Source of the DNA: Oehlia diaphana
Lineage: Eukaryota > Glomeromycota > Glomeromycetes > Glomerales > Glomeraceae
Assembly (NCBI GenBank): GCA_003833135.1
Contig: QZLH01000154.1
Span: 27,826-86,048 of the forward strand
Direction: 5' to 3'
DNA: 58,223 bases
The notes beneath the pieces were generated by a model. That model was not told where the DNA came from and made no database searches. It worked only from the letters and a program-made list of their open reading frames with translations. Every line of letters begins with the position of its first letter. The first letter of the stretch is position 1. Below, piece after piece: positions 10,703 to 22,608 of this stretch. The translations under genes were made by a program, and so were the position numbers.

Positions 10703-10902
10703 TATCAGTCTATGGAAATGTTACTTTTTTTTAAGATGTTTTCTTACCAAGATATATGTAAGAAAAGATTATTTTATTATTCGTTATATACTTGAAATTC
10801 AGATTTTTTCTTTGTTTTAAATGCATCTCTAGTACTTGGTTTTATCGATGATATATTTCTCTTATGGGATGAAAAAAAAGAGAAATGTCATTTCCATAGA
10901 CT
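10703..10902. mobile_element. MITE-like element, copy 3
   Basis: Starts TATCAGTCTATGGAAATG and ends CATTTCCATAGACTA. At 200 bp it is the best-preserved pair of termini in the family. No convincing target-site duplication is visible. Confidence 0.6.
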
Positions 10903-11199
10903 ACTATTTCCCAACCCTATTATTATACAGAATTTTTTTTGTATACAAATTATAGTGTGATTCGCTTCGCTTCATGAAAGTATATACATTTATATTACTG
11001 TAGATGAATAATATTGAGCGTTATGTTGGATATATTAATGAAGCGACTTGTTCGATCTCCTTAATATACTACGTTTAGACCATACCGACATAATTCTAAG
11101 ACAAGTTCCACTTAATTTTCGTTACGAAGAGGTTTGAAAAGAAATAAAAGAAATCAGTTCATTCTGTCGAGCTCAAATTTATAATTTTTTTACGGATCC

Positions 11200-11310
11200 T
11201 TTCTTCATGTTACTTTCGATGATGTTGATATTATTCACAAAAACATCCATCCCAAAAATATTATGGTAGATGAAACTGGAAAATAGGCTTTGGTTGATCT
11301 AAGGTAAAGA
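11200..11310 (+). pseudogene. Kinase catalytic-loop relic
   Basis: Reads DVDIIHKNIHPKNIMVDETGK before a stop. This resembles subdomain VIb of the local kinases (IIHRDLHSGNIFF, IIHGDLHPNNILI), with KN in place of RD. Frames upstream are broken. Short relic; the assignment rests on this one motif. Confidence 0.35.
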
Positions 11311-12039
11311 CGCAAATAGGAACTCAATCCAGAACTAAACAGTTAAATAGCGTTCCTAGTTTTATTCCGAGAATTTTTACGACTAAAATTATTTTCACCA
11401 AAAAAAATTGGTCATGAAAAAATTATTTCAACCAATATTTTGCATTACAAAAGAAACCAGGATTTCTGATTCATCGGAATACAGATAGTTAGCTAAGGGA
11501 AGTACGCATAAGTCCCCTTAGCAACCATTTAGCATATACCAAATCACAAAATAAATTTGACCATAAAATTCTGATCGCAAAAATTATTTTCACCATTTTT
11601 TTAAATTTTATAGTTAGTAAAACTATGACTCGGATTCAGATAAAACTACCGAAACCTTAATAAACATTTACAACGCCAAAATCCATGTGCCCCAGCCGTT
11701 TTAACAAAAAATTTAACTTTATTCACTGTGGACTTATATGCTCTACAACATATAATCTTAAAGTGAGTATAAAAAGAGATTCACTCTTTTCGCTAAAAAT
11801 AAATTATCATTTTATCATTTTATTTATAAAATTTATTATTATAATATTATTTTTTATTCACCTTTTTTTTAAAAAAAGATCGATGAGTTGGATTGACGTT
11901 TAATAATAACTCGATGGGGAGATATCAAGCATCGACACAATTAATTAAAGTTTACATACATTATATTTTTATTTGATAAAAAATAATTTCGTGTAAAGTT
12001 ACAAATAATATGAAATAAAAAGAAATTTTGAAAAATAAT
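11311..12039. other. Intergenic, no gene
   Basis: AT-rich. The open frame at 11685-11903 is mostly low-complexity Ile/Phe and is not supported as a gene. Confidence 0.55.
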
Positions 12040-12550
12040 CTAAGATTTATATTTATCGGAATTTATGTCAAAACCATCCCAACTTGGCAAGTTAAAATCT
12101 TCATCTAAATTTTCTGTTATTTCGATTTCTTCAAATTAAAATTATTTGTCACATTTATAGATTCAGTATTAAAATTACTTGATGAATATCCGGTCTTTTA
12201 TTTGGTTCGTGTTGCCAACATTCTATTTGAATAAAGCAAAAATTAAAAAACATACGATAAGAAAAGATTTTTTTAGAGTCATTGCGTAGTGTTATACTTA
12301 CTTTTATAGAGTGCAACAAGATTTTAATTTGTGCCTGAAAGAGATTTTTCTCTTTTACCATTAAGGATATCAGATTTAATTTTAAAAATTTCAAAAAGAT
12401 CATTACTTTTTGTTTCAAACCAAAAGGTGATTTACGACTTATTAATTCCCAGAATAATACTCTTATATATATCGAATTTTTCGGTTAAGCTTACGAACAA
12501 TTTTTGAGTTTCAAAAAATTTAGGATTTATATAAGGTATTGCACCTTGAT
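12040..12550 (-). pseudogene. Third kinase A copy, 3' half only, frameshifted
   Basis: The minus strand matches exons 4 and 5 of kinases A1 and A2, including the intervening intron. It reads IPYINPKFFETQ, LTEKFDIY, ETKSNDLFEIFKIKSD, CWQHEPNKRPDIHQ, and the tail ends SDKYKS. Small deletions disrupt the frame: 5 nt after the DIY codons, 1 nt at the PF.F segment, and a further shift after DIHQV. Exons 1-3 are absent; homology stops just before the activation-segment IPY. It is about 6.8 kb from A2 and inverted, so not part of the tandem pair. Confidence 0.8.
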
Positions 12551-13033
12551 TGATATGATTTCGTTGAACATGTCTTCATAAGTTGGCAGGATTAGAACAT
12601 ATCCCTTAAATCGTAACAAAAAAAAATAAAATACCGAAAAATACATGAACTTCCGTCAATGAAATGTTGGTTGGACTTTTTTAAATCATGTTAACCTACA
12701 TAAAAGATGATATTCCTTTTTGGGTTCGATGTATAGATGCATTGGATGGTTACTCCGGGATCATAGATATCAAGACATTAACCAGTTTATTATTTGGTAT
12801 GACACAATCCATTACTCTGTTTTCATTGATTTACTATAGATGGAAGGCTTAAGCAGATCACTTAATGTATTTGATGACAAATGGCCAAATTACAAATGAT
12901 TGATCATTTGTAAGCTGTATTCTGCCGATTTTGTTATAAAGTATTACTTTTATAATTATTATCATGATAAAATTCAAGGAAACAATTATGAATATTAGTA
13001 ATTTCTCACGATTATTATTATATCATAATTTTT

Positions 13034-13035
<2 letters not shown>
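12551..13035. other. Intergenic with a short coding-like stretch
   Basis: A plus-strand stretch around 12700-12815 reads YIKDDIPFWVRCIDALDGYS and continues open for about 18 codons. No start, splice sites or family could be assigned. Otherwise AT-rich. Confidence 0.3.

Positions 13036-13078
<43 letters not shown>
13036..13078. repeat. Poly(T) tract, 43 T
   Basis: Uninterrupted run ending 87 bp before the ATG of the first NmrA gene. It is absent upstream of the second NmrA copy, so it arose or expanded after their duplication. Confidence 0.9.
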
Positions 13079-13081
<3 letters not shown>

Positions 13082-13165
13082 TAAATATGTATAATAAATG
13101 GTACTAAAATCTTTTGTTGTAAAAAAAAGTATACAAATAATAAAAATCTTAATTCCAAATTCGAA

Positions 13166-14200
13166 ATGAGTTCACAATTCAAAACCGTAACTATTGCTGG
13201 AGGCACGGGTACTTTAGGTTATCATATTGTTGAGGCCTTTTTGAACGATGGATCTTATAATGTGAAAGTTCTTCGAAGGAAACCTAAAACCGAAAATGAG
13301 AAAGCTAAATTATTAGCTTCTAAGGGCGCAGAAATTATATATGCAGATTACGATCAAAAAGATGAATTAGTTGAAGTTCTTAAAGGGACAGACGTCATTA
13401 TCAGTGTTTTAAGTTATAAAAATACGAATCTTTACGAAAGTCAGGTTCCATTGTTGGTTGCTGCCAAAGAAGCCTCTGTGAAGAGGTTCATTCCATCCGA
13501 ATTTGGTAGCGAGTTTAAGTACGGTATTTTTTTATCTTTTTTTTGTTAATTCATGTTGATGATAAAATTAAAGAAAATTTTTTTTTTCTTAATATTAATA
13601 ATAGAGTCGGAGTTCATCCAACTCCAGATAATAAAATCAAATTTGAAGAAGAATTAATAAAAAGTGGACTTGAATACACGATTATTTTTAATGGATTATT
13701 CCAAGAATACCTTAGCTTTATTGGATTTGATGCCAAGAATAAAAAAGCTACGTTCTACGCGGATGGTAATAAAAAGTTACATACCACTTCTTTGTCTGAT
13801 ATTGGCAAATATACCGTAGAGACGCTTAAAATGCCGGAAGCTCGTAATGCTGTTATTAAAGTCGCTGGGGCTACCTTGTCATTAAATGAGTACCTTCAAA
13901 AGTTTGAAGAAGTTTCTGGTGAGCATTAAAATACATCGTTTTTTTCTAACGCAACTTTATTTAAAAATGTTTGACTAATAATTATGCATTTATGAAGGCT
14001 CAAAATGGGAAGTTGTTGTAGATGAAGAAGTAAAACATAGATACAAAAACAAGGTCGAACCAATTCCTTCTCCTGAAGAAATCTTCAAGGCCACCCTTGT
14101 GCAAAACGAGCAATATAAAGATTTAGATAATGATAAATTTAGTTTTGCTCCTCGTCCAGTCACCGAAGTTATCGAAAAAATCGTTAAACAGGAGGCATAA
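13166..14200 (+). CDS. NmrA-like / isoflavone-reductase-like NAD(P)-binding protein, copy 1
   Basis: Three exons: 13166-13518, 13605-13918 and 13998-14200 (870 nt, 289 aa, phases consistent). The N-terminus MSSQFKTVTIAGGTGTLGYH carries the Rossmann dinucleotide motif (GGTGTLG) after the first beta strand; LRRKP after strand 2 is a typical NADPH-type basic patch. RFIPSEFGSEF is the hallmark of the NmrA/PCBER/isoflavone reductase group. NmrA-like proteins are either redox sensors or atypical short-chain reductases; the substrate here is unknown. The length is normal for the family. A near-identical copy lies at 19392. Context gives no pathway. Confidence 0.88.
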
Positions 14201-15071
14201 TTTTTTAGAAATTTCACGACGATGCTTTCTATTTAATTAAATTGTTATTTTTTGTATCATTAGAATTAACGTGCGTTATTTGTATCCAAATTCTACCTGA
14301 ACCTATTTTTTTTTTATAAATAAACAAAGTTTAAATATCTTCTTACGAATATATTTCTATTAGCAGTGAATCTCTTAATATTATTTAGCATTCTTTTAGG
14401 CTAACAGACAAGAAATTTGAAATAGATCTACCAAAATAAAAATGTTTAACACGTCAAGATTAACGATTAACATCAACTCCCGGATTTGTACTTTTACGAA
14501 ATCGGAGGTCACATAAAATTACCGTGTATGCGACACGTCACGTTAAATTATAATATAACTCTTTAAACCGTCAAGATTGAACCATAAATTATTAATTTCA
14601 CTCAGTATTTCTAAGCCTTCTAATCACAATATTCGTTAATCATCATCGTATTCCGCAAATTTTATTAAGGATTGCTTATATTTTCACTCCGTACTTGCAA
14701 TAATTCCATTCCCTAGTTAAATAGAAATATATATTATTTAAATAAGTTAATCTGAGTCCGTTTAATGTTTGCTTTATAGTTTTATGAAATTGATATTATA
14801 CGATTTAGAATAAAAATATCATTATATTTCGTGAAGCCATAATTAAAAAGATCATAATTACTCTCACCAGTTATTGTAATTGTGTAACAATTTATACAAC
14901 TGATAGTTTTTAGTTAGATTATTTCGCAAGTGTTAGTGAAGATTTTATTTGTATTCGATAATCGTATTATAACAGTAGAAATTATTTACTAAAATCACAA
15001 TCAGATAATTGAAGTCAATAAAATATCGTCAAACCATATGTATACAGTTATTATAGCATGTTATTTTTATA
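14201..15071. other. 3' flank of NmrA copy 1, no gene
   Basis: AT-rich and non-coding as far as visible. Confidence 0.6.
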
Positions 15072-15082
15072 CACAGGATATC

Positions 15083-16897
15083 GGTATTATTTAAATAGTT
15101 ACGGTATCATCGATTGACTCTGTTACGGTATGATCATTTTTTTACCGGTATGAAGATCCATTTGTGCATCATACTGTACTTACACCTTTGGTTGTATAAT
15201 ATTAATACATCCAAAGTTACAGGTACGGTACAAACTGCCATACAAATATCGTACCTGTATTGTAAATATTGTAATTCGCAGTAATACAATAATCTTGCCA
15301 AAAAATAAACATGTTGAAAAGTCTAAAAGGAAAAATGAAATTAAAATCTATGTAAAAATTAATAAAAAAGATTTCGATTAGTATAAACAGTTGCTAATTT
15401 ATGTATTAATTATTTTTATTTACATTTATTTTACAATATATTGTTACATTAATTATTTTGATTTTAATAATTCAACTGTAGCATATTGAAATTTGAAATA
15501 TTTTTTTTTAAAAAAAAGCTCTACATATTATATTATACATATTAAATCTTATACAAATTTTTGGCAAAGTAATAATATTTTTAGCAAAGTAATAATAGCA
15601 TATTTCATTAATTATTATTTAATTCCATTTCCAACTTTTTAATCTGCAACTCTTTTAATTTTAGATCAATTTCATTCTGTTTGAGTTGCATTTTCCTCTC
15701 TTCTAATGCGATCTTGCGCTCTTCAATTTCCATTTCAGTGTCGTCATCATCATAATCAATCTTTGCCTTTTTTGAAGCGCGTTGCTTTCCTTTACTGGTT
15801 GTTCTTTTGGATAGTTTTCTAACTATTTTTTTTATAACATTAAAACATGATAATACCCATCATAAATAGCAATCAAATCATAAAGTTTATTACTTTACCT
15901 GATCTTTTATTAGCTTGCATTTTTTTACCAAAGTCACTTTTATCTTTACTAGACATAGGAATGCCTGTTTGTTGATGTATTTTTATTCTTTTATAGATGC
16001 ACTCATCATGTTTCCATCCCCTAAATATAAAAAATAAAATAGGTATTAGATTATTTATTATATAATTATGCAGATAGTAAAGAATTACTACCAAAAAATG
16101 GACATCCAACATTAGGAGAACCACCGCTGCCATCACAGAGTGAGTATTGGATCTAGTTTTTTTAAAAAAAAGTGTTAATTTTTGGTAAAACATCTTTATA
16201 TTAAAAATTACTTACATCCCGAAATGCTGCCTTAGGATCCTCCCAGTTTTCAATGTGATAAATATACGCAACTCCTTCTTCTGATGTTTCTGGATATTCA
16301 ATGGGAACTAGAGAGTGTCTTACATCTTTGATTTTAGTATCCCTTGTAAATACTGCTATTTCGGATTCTGTATCATCTTCTGCATCTAAGTTGATTTCGG
16401 CTGTCTAAATAAAAATGTATTTATTATTTACATCTATTACAATTTTTTTTAATTTAATATTAATTAAACTTACAAATGGATCAAAGTTCAATGGCTCATC
16501 ATATTCATCTAAATTTATATATTCAATATATTCATATGGTGTAGACATTTTATTAAAAATTAAGAAAAAATGATAAAAAATAATAAGGTTAATAAGTTGG
16601 GAAAAAATTAAGGACGAAGGAAGAAGAAAAAGTTTAAATCAGCAAAATCATTATCGAGATTTAATAAATCTGATCATTTTTGGTACTACATCTGCAGAAA
16701 TGTTTCACAAATCAAATAAGAGCTAAGAGTACAGGTATTATTTGATAAATATGATTAACAATACCTAGAGGTTTGAAATTTTCCATTGTATATCAGTATG
16801 ATCAGTATGATTAGCATAATTTTGTATCGTACCTATATCTTATCAATCGTACCTTACCTATCATATAATATAGTACCGTAACTAAATAGTATATACT
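15083..16897. mobile_element. 1.8-kb transposon-like element with 11-bp target-site duplication
   Basis: The direct repeat CACAGGATATC occurs at 15072-15082 and 16898-16908. Immediately inside are inverted termini: the left GGTATTATTTAAATAGTTAC... and the right (complement) AGTATATACTATTTAGTTAC..., identical at 17 of the first 24 positions and both running into ACGGTA. Subterminal regions carry repeated GTTACGGTA / GGTACGAT-like words on both sides. An 11-bp duplication is within the 8-11 bp typical of Mutator-like elements (established knowledge). The only gene inside (15608-16548, minus) is not a recognisable transposase, so this may be a non-autonomous element carrying a cargo gene. Confidence 0.6.
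15608..16548 (-). CDS. Unrecognised nuclear-type coiled-coil protein, possibly frame-damaged
   Basis: Minus-strand exons: 16474-16548 (MSTPYEYIEYINLDEYDEPL...), 16216-16404 (ends HIENWEDPKAAFRD), 16092-16152 (SLCDGSGGSPNVGCPFF), 15899-16020 (GWKHDECIYKRIKIHQQTG...) and 15608-15822. Cys and His residues in exons 3-4 (C...C...WKHDEC) could form a zinc-binding site. Exon 5 starts with a basic stretch (VRKLSKRTTSKGKQRASKK), a plausible nuclear signal, then a Glu/Lys/Leu coiled coil to the end (ELQIKKLEMELNNN). All junctions are in phase except exon 3/exon 4, which is off by one base beside a T6 run. That implies a real frameshift, an assembly error or an unrecognised splice. It lies inside the 15.1-16.9 kb element. 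No family recognised. Confidence 0.55.
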
Positions 16898-16997
16898 CAC
16901 AGGATATCCTATTCAAGTTAAACTACAAATATATAAATATCAAGTTATATACTGTACATTGTCAGTTACTGTATATATGGTACACCTAACTCACAGG

Positions 16998-18090
16998 ATG
17001 AAGTGCATCAATTCATCAACCATTTAATATGAACTTAAGGAACCATAACTTTTATGAATATTTATTTTGATCTATTAAAAATGAATCCAAACTTGTAAGA
17101 GGAAAATCTTCAATATTTTGATTACGAGTTCGTACAATTTTTTTTTAAAAAAGTTTTTTTTTTTTATTTTTTTTAGCAAATTTTTTTACCCTCATTATTT
17201 TAATTAAGTCAATCCTAATTATTTGAAAATACACAATTTGAATTAGGTTATTTTATATATTATAAATGACAACGGAAATAATTACAGTATATTGTAAATT
17301 AGAAACTTTCATTTTATCAAAAAAATTCGCATAAAAGTTCGAATATATATGACTCAATAATTTAAATCTACAAATAATTCAAATAATGTCAACTAGAGAG
17401 TTATTATTTACACATTATGTACAGTATATTTTGATAATATTTAAATTTTCAAGAATTTATTCCGTTAGTCTTCTTACTCTTTTACATTTTGTCTATTATA
17501 GAAGTTCATTACGAACGAATGGGCAAAATTCTAAGAGCACGTGGTATTATGGCGTCCATAGTCCACGATCCTCACAAACCATTGTAGAAATAGTTAAAGC
17601 AAAAAAACACGAAGGGTCCTTATTTACCTTTTTTTGTGATTTAAAAAATGACATCATTTTATTGCCATAGAATAATACTTTTTTTTTAACTAAACGATAA
17701 CCAACTGATTATTATATCATACTTGAATCAATCATTGACATAAAAATTAAAAATTTTATTAATTAGTAATAATAATTACTTTATTATATATATATACTAG
17801 CTTCTTTTTAATACTTAATAATAAATTAAAAATATTCCATTATAGGTATTATATTTTTGTATGTAACGTGACAACCGTGACGTCGTGACGTGACTATCAA
17901 AAATCATCGAAAATAAAAATTATAATAATTAATATGCAAAAATATGATACCCGTTCCTTCAAATTACTACTTTATGTTAAAAGGTTTTAGCTAATGGATT
18001 AGCGAACTATATGACTGAATCTGATCATTATTAGCGTTTAATTTTATGCATTATTGTGGAAAAAATGACGATTCAACGCCCGACTTAAAG
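16998..18090 (+). repeat. Diverged tandem duplication, unit A
   Basis: Shares an ordered series of words with 18536-19258: GAAGTGCATC, ATGAATCCA..TTGTAAGAGGAAAA, GAGAGTTATNATTTNCACATTAT, AAGTTCATTA, and the end AAAATGACGATTCAACGCCCGACTT. A short clean frame in this unit reads EVHYERMGKILRARGIMAS before a stop near 17610. The frame at 17386-17670 is another frame of the same DNA and is not convincing. Confidence 0.5.
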
Positions 18091-18535
18091 TAACCATTTA
18101 AAAAAAAAATATTAATAATCTCATTAGTCGTTTATACGCCATCTGCTATTATTTCTTTCCTCACGATTAGGGTTTTTTTAATGTTTATTAGTAACTTGGG
18201 CCAACGTAAATGTGCTTATAAGGGGTGATTTTAGTGACTATCATAGAAGGGATAAAGTATAGGTTATTTTTATATGGGGTATCATACATTCAAGGTAAAA
18301 TGCATAAATATTAAATTGATTAATTACTTAATAACAACATTATTTTGATTACAGTATTATAAATATTTAAAATATTTAATGATACATTATTATTTACAAC
18401 ACTATACAAAAAAGTGTAAAGTAGTTAAAGTATATTGCTAACAGGATTTATAATGAAGAATATCATCTCACTTTTCACTTGCAAATCACAATTGTTGAAA
18501 CTATCACACCAAGGTAAAGAAAGATAGATTATAAT
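18091..18535. other. Spacer between duplicated units, no gene
   Basis: AT-rich, no supported feature. Confidence 0.5.
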
Positions 18536-19258
18536 TTGAAGTGCATCGATCCATTGTCGAGAATTTAAACTTGAACTTAACTTTTAAGAATATTTCATTT
18601 GATATATCACCAATGAATCCAGGTTGTAAGAGGAAAACCATTTTTGCTAAAGAAAAATAACACGAACTCAGAATCTAAGTATTGAATTCTTTTTTCTAAT
18701 AATCATTGGTGTAGCACTGCGGTGGACAATACACAGTTAAATTAGATTCTGTAATGTATCACGTATGACAATAAAAGATACAATTAATTTTCAACGAGAG
18801 TTATCATTTGCACATTATATTCTTTGAATTCTCAGAAGTTCATTATGAAAGAATTCTAATGATGAAGAAAAGATGCCAGAATATAAGTAAATGACGTGCG
18901 TTGAGATCAACAGGGCAAAAAGAAGGGACGAACTATGATTTGTCAGCGTCAGATACTTATAAAAAATGACACGCGGCAGGTGTAAATCCTGTTATAATAC
19001 AACTCATTGTGAAATAGTAAATATTTGAAGTTCAAATTAAAATTAATAATATATAATTCTAGTTACTTCTGTGATTTAAATTAAATATTTTTAATTTCTT
19101 AACACTTTTATGGTAAAATTGATTTGTAAGTTCCTTACAATTTCCGTTAACTTGCTGCATTATTGCAAAATAAATTTCGTTATCCGAATATATCCTGATA
19201 TCTACGGATATTTGGATATCCGTATGAACTCTTAAAATGACGATCAACGCCCGACTTT
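18536..19258 (+). repeat. Diverged tandem duplication, unit B
   Basis: Partner of 16998-18090 in the same orientation, shorter by about 370 bp. The equivalent of the EVHYER frame is present (near 18835) but soon diverges. It ends about 130 bp before the ATG of NmrA copy 2. Confidence 0.5.
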
Positions 19259-19391
19259 TTACATTTATAGTATCCGTATTAGTAATAGTTTTTTTTTTGT
19301 ATACGAAAAATGCGATAAATTACATTAAAATTTTTTTTTAAAATTTCTAGAAAAGAAAAATTATACAAGTAATAAATATCTCAATTAAAAA

Positions 19392-20418
19392 ATGAGCTCA
19401 CAATTTAAGACCGTAACTATTGCTGGAGGTACGGGTACTTTAGGTTATCATATTGCTGAGGCTTTCTTGAACGATGGATCTTATAATTTGAAGATTCTTC
19501 GAAGAAAACCAGAAACCGAAAATGAGAAAGCTAAATTGTTAGCTTCTAAGGGTGCGGAAATTGTATATGCGGATTACGATCAAAAAGATGATTTAGTCAA
19601 AGTACTTAAAGGAACAGATGTTTTTGTCAGTGCTGTAAATGGTACCTCATTATACGATACTCAGGTTCCACTATTGGCTGCTGCTAAAGAAGCTTCTGTG
19701 AAGAGGTTCATCCCATCCGAATTTGGTAGCGAGTTTAATAAGTACGTTTGTTTTATTTATGCATATTGATAATAAACTATAAATTATTTATTACTAATTT
19801 TTTTTTTTTTTTTTTATATGAAGAATTGGAGTTAATCCTCTCATTGATGGTAAAATCAAATTTCGAGAAGAAGTTGTTAAAAGTGGACTTGAATACACGG
19901 TCATCTTTACTGGATTATTTCAAGAATTTCTTGGCTGGTTTGGATTTGACGTCAAGAATAAAAAAGCTACGTTCTACGCGGATGGAAATAAAAAGTTACA
20001 TATCACTTCTTTGTCTGATATTGGCAAATATACCGTAGAGACGCTTAAAATGCCGGAAGCTCGTAATGCTGTTATTAAAGTCGCTGGGGTAACCTTGTCA
20101 TTAAATGAGTACCTTCAAAAGTTTGAAGAAATTTCTGGTGAATATTACATCATTTTTTTTTTTCTAAACGCAACTTTATTTAAAAACGTTGGCTAATAAT
20201 TATTCATTTATGAAGGCTCAAAATGGGAAGTTGTTGTAGATGAAGAAGTAAAACATAGATACCAAAACAAGATTGAACCAATTCCTTCTTTTGAAGAAAA
20301 TTTAAAGGCCATCATTGCACAAAACGAACAGTATAAAGATTTAGATAATGATAAATTCAGTTTTACTCCTCGTCCAGTCACCGAAGTTATCGAAAAAATC
20401 GTGAAACAAGAGGCATAA
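19392..20418 (+). CDS. NmrA-like / isoflavone-reductase-like NAD(P)-binding protein, copy 2
   Basis: Exons 19392-19741, 19824-20137 and 20216-20418 (867 nt, 288 aa). It has the same Rossmann GGTGTLG motif, LRRKP patch and RFIPSEFGSEF signature as copy 1. Differences concentrate in the segment after the fourth strand (VFVSAVNGTSLYDT versus VIISVLSYKNTNLYES), which lost two codons here and gained one near the first splice site, and in parts of exon 2 (IGVNPLIDGKIKFREEVV). Long identical stretches (for example LKMPEARNAVIKVAG) indicate a recent duplication or conversion. Both copies look intact and could differ in substrate pocket. Function beyond the family is unknown. Confidence 0.88.
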
Positions 20419-22608
20419 TTTTTTAGAAATTTTATAACGACATGCTTCTATTTTAATTAAATTATTATTTTTATATTATTAGAATTAACATTATTTGTAT
20501 CCAAAATCCGAACATATTTTTTATATAAATAAACATTATGAATATTTGATCATATTGGTGCATTTTTTTTTTTTTCTTGATGTTTGTCCTTTTAGGCTAA
20601 TGTATTTAAGACTGAACTATAAATTATAAATTTTCAAGATTTCTAAACCTTTTATTTTCATCAATAATCGTCATATATCACAAGGTTCATTAAAGGATTG
20701 CCAATCAAATAATAAATATTTTGCTTTTGGACTACAATGATTTTAGCCATTTCCTATTTTAAATAAACTTCGGAAAAGCTAATTACAAACTAGGAAACAG
20801 AAACCATTGTTAATCCCGAAGTAATGGTTAAATTACGGAATCTGTCATTTAAGAAACATAGGTTCATTTCCTGAGATGAGCGAATAATTTGGGAATTACA
20901 CGGACATCCATCACCTCGCATAGTCCTTCGTTACACTTCGGAGTTCGGACTAATAAGTTAAATTAAATAATACTTTATTGGAATAAATAATATACGACAA
21001 AACATTTATTTTCGTAAAAAAAGATTAATTACTGTTAGTAGTATATTTATGAATAATTTATAGAAATATATCAAACTTATGTTTTCTATTAACAGGTTTG
21101 ACGACGGCTAAATAATAATTTGGACAGTGAAGATTTTTAAATTCTAAATTTTTAATCTCGTAATGTAACCATGAAATACGAATTTCATATATTATATTTG
21201 ATTAAGTAATAAATCTTATTTGCCCAAAGGAAGTATGTTTTTATAGTATTTATTCACGAAAATCTTATAAATGAATTATGATTTATTAAAATTATATTGT
21301 AATGATGTTTATTGCTTTGATATTTTCTCGTTTAAATGGAAATCGAAGACTTATTTTACCAACAAATACTGTGCGTCGTGAAAATCACGGAGACTCCGTG
21401 AAATAATTAGTTTTTATCTTGCTCTTATCTTTTGGTTTAAGACTTTTTTAACTATACGATAATATTTTGAGATTTAATAATTTTACTTTCTATCTCCAGT
21501 ATAAAGTTCACGTAAAAGTTTTAAGAAGAATTTCAATAGTAAGACGTGGCAATTATAAATTAAAACCATAACTAATTTATTGCTACATTTAATAAAACAT
21601 TTAGTAATAAATGATAAATATATTAAGGATTTCTTTTTTTATTTCCTATTTAATTTAACACTTTGTTACATATCGGGATAAAAAAATTTTTTTTTTTGAA
21701 ATAATTATACTTTTAGTTTTGATACTACTGATAATTTAGCACATTCAATCGAAGAAAATTTTAACAAATAATTTTATCAAAAATTAAGTATTTCGTTCAA
21801 GAATAAAAATAAATTCTAGTAAACATAATAATCGGATTAATTCAACATAATTCTCATTTTTTATTAAATATTATATATTTATATGTGCTTTTTATAGTAA
21901 TATCTTCAAGCTTTTTATAATTTTATTCCTGTTTCATTCTTTTATCAGTAACTTGGCAAAACAAGAATAAGTCCTTGACTTACTTTTAAATGGACACTTT
22001 TAGCTTTCTAAATCTTTGATTACGTCATAACATACATGTTCCTGTTCATTATTAATCCATTATTTTTAATCTAATAAGTCATAAATCATTGTATACACAC
22101 TAAAATTTCTCGTCTTAATATTTTTATTATGAATTAATGCTCCACTTACTAATAATAAGAAGAACAGTTTTAAAAAATTTTTTTTAAAATATATTCAACA
22201 ATCCATACAAGTAATAATTCACGTGTTTACAATGATTATCGCAGAATATTTCTAAAAATATAATGTTAATTCAGCTGTGATATTTCTCATTGTATAAGAC
22301 GCGTAATAAAATTCATTTTATTGGTTCTTTAATATTTATTATCACGTGGTAAATAAGATTTCCGAAAAATCAGAAAAATCAGAAAAATCAGGGGGTCGCA
22401 CTAATTTGAAAAGGGCGACTGCCGCATATGCAGTACGCAGCATCATGTATGACTATAGAATTCTTTGCATATAGAATTCTCGCCAGTATTTCTTAGAAAG
22501 TTGTATTTCCATTAATGACTTCTAGAAATTGTGTATAGAATTCGAAAAAAAGAATATATTAGACAGCAGTTTTCCTTGATTCAATTAATTATTTTTATAA
22601 AAAAAAAC
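20419..22608. other. Long intergenic region, no gene
   Basis: 2.2 kb of AT-rich DNA without a supported gene. A short tandem GAAAAATCA triplet lies at about 22364-22391 and duplicated TATAGAATTCT words at about 22455-22480. This region precedes kinase K1 and presumably holds its promoter. Confidence 0.55.

Noticed and set aside
22531..22608. Upstream extension of kinase K1 from a GTG codon
   Set aside because: The ATG at 22609 aligns with the starts of K2 and K3; the extension is not conserved and starts with a non-ATG codon.
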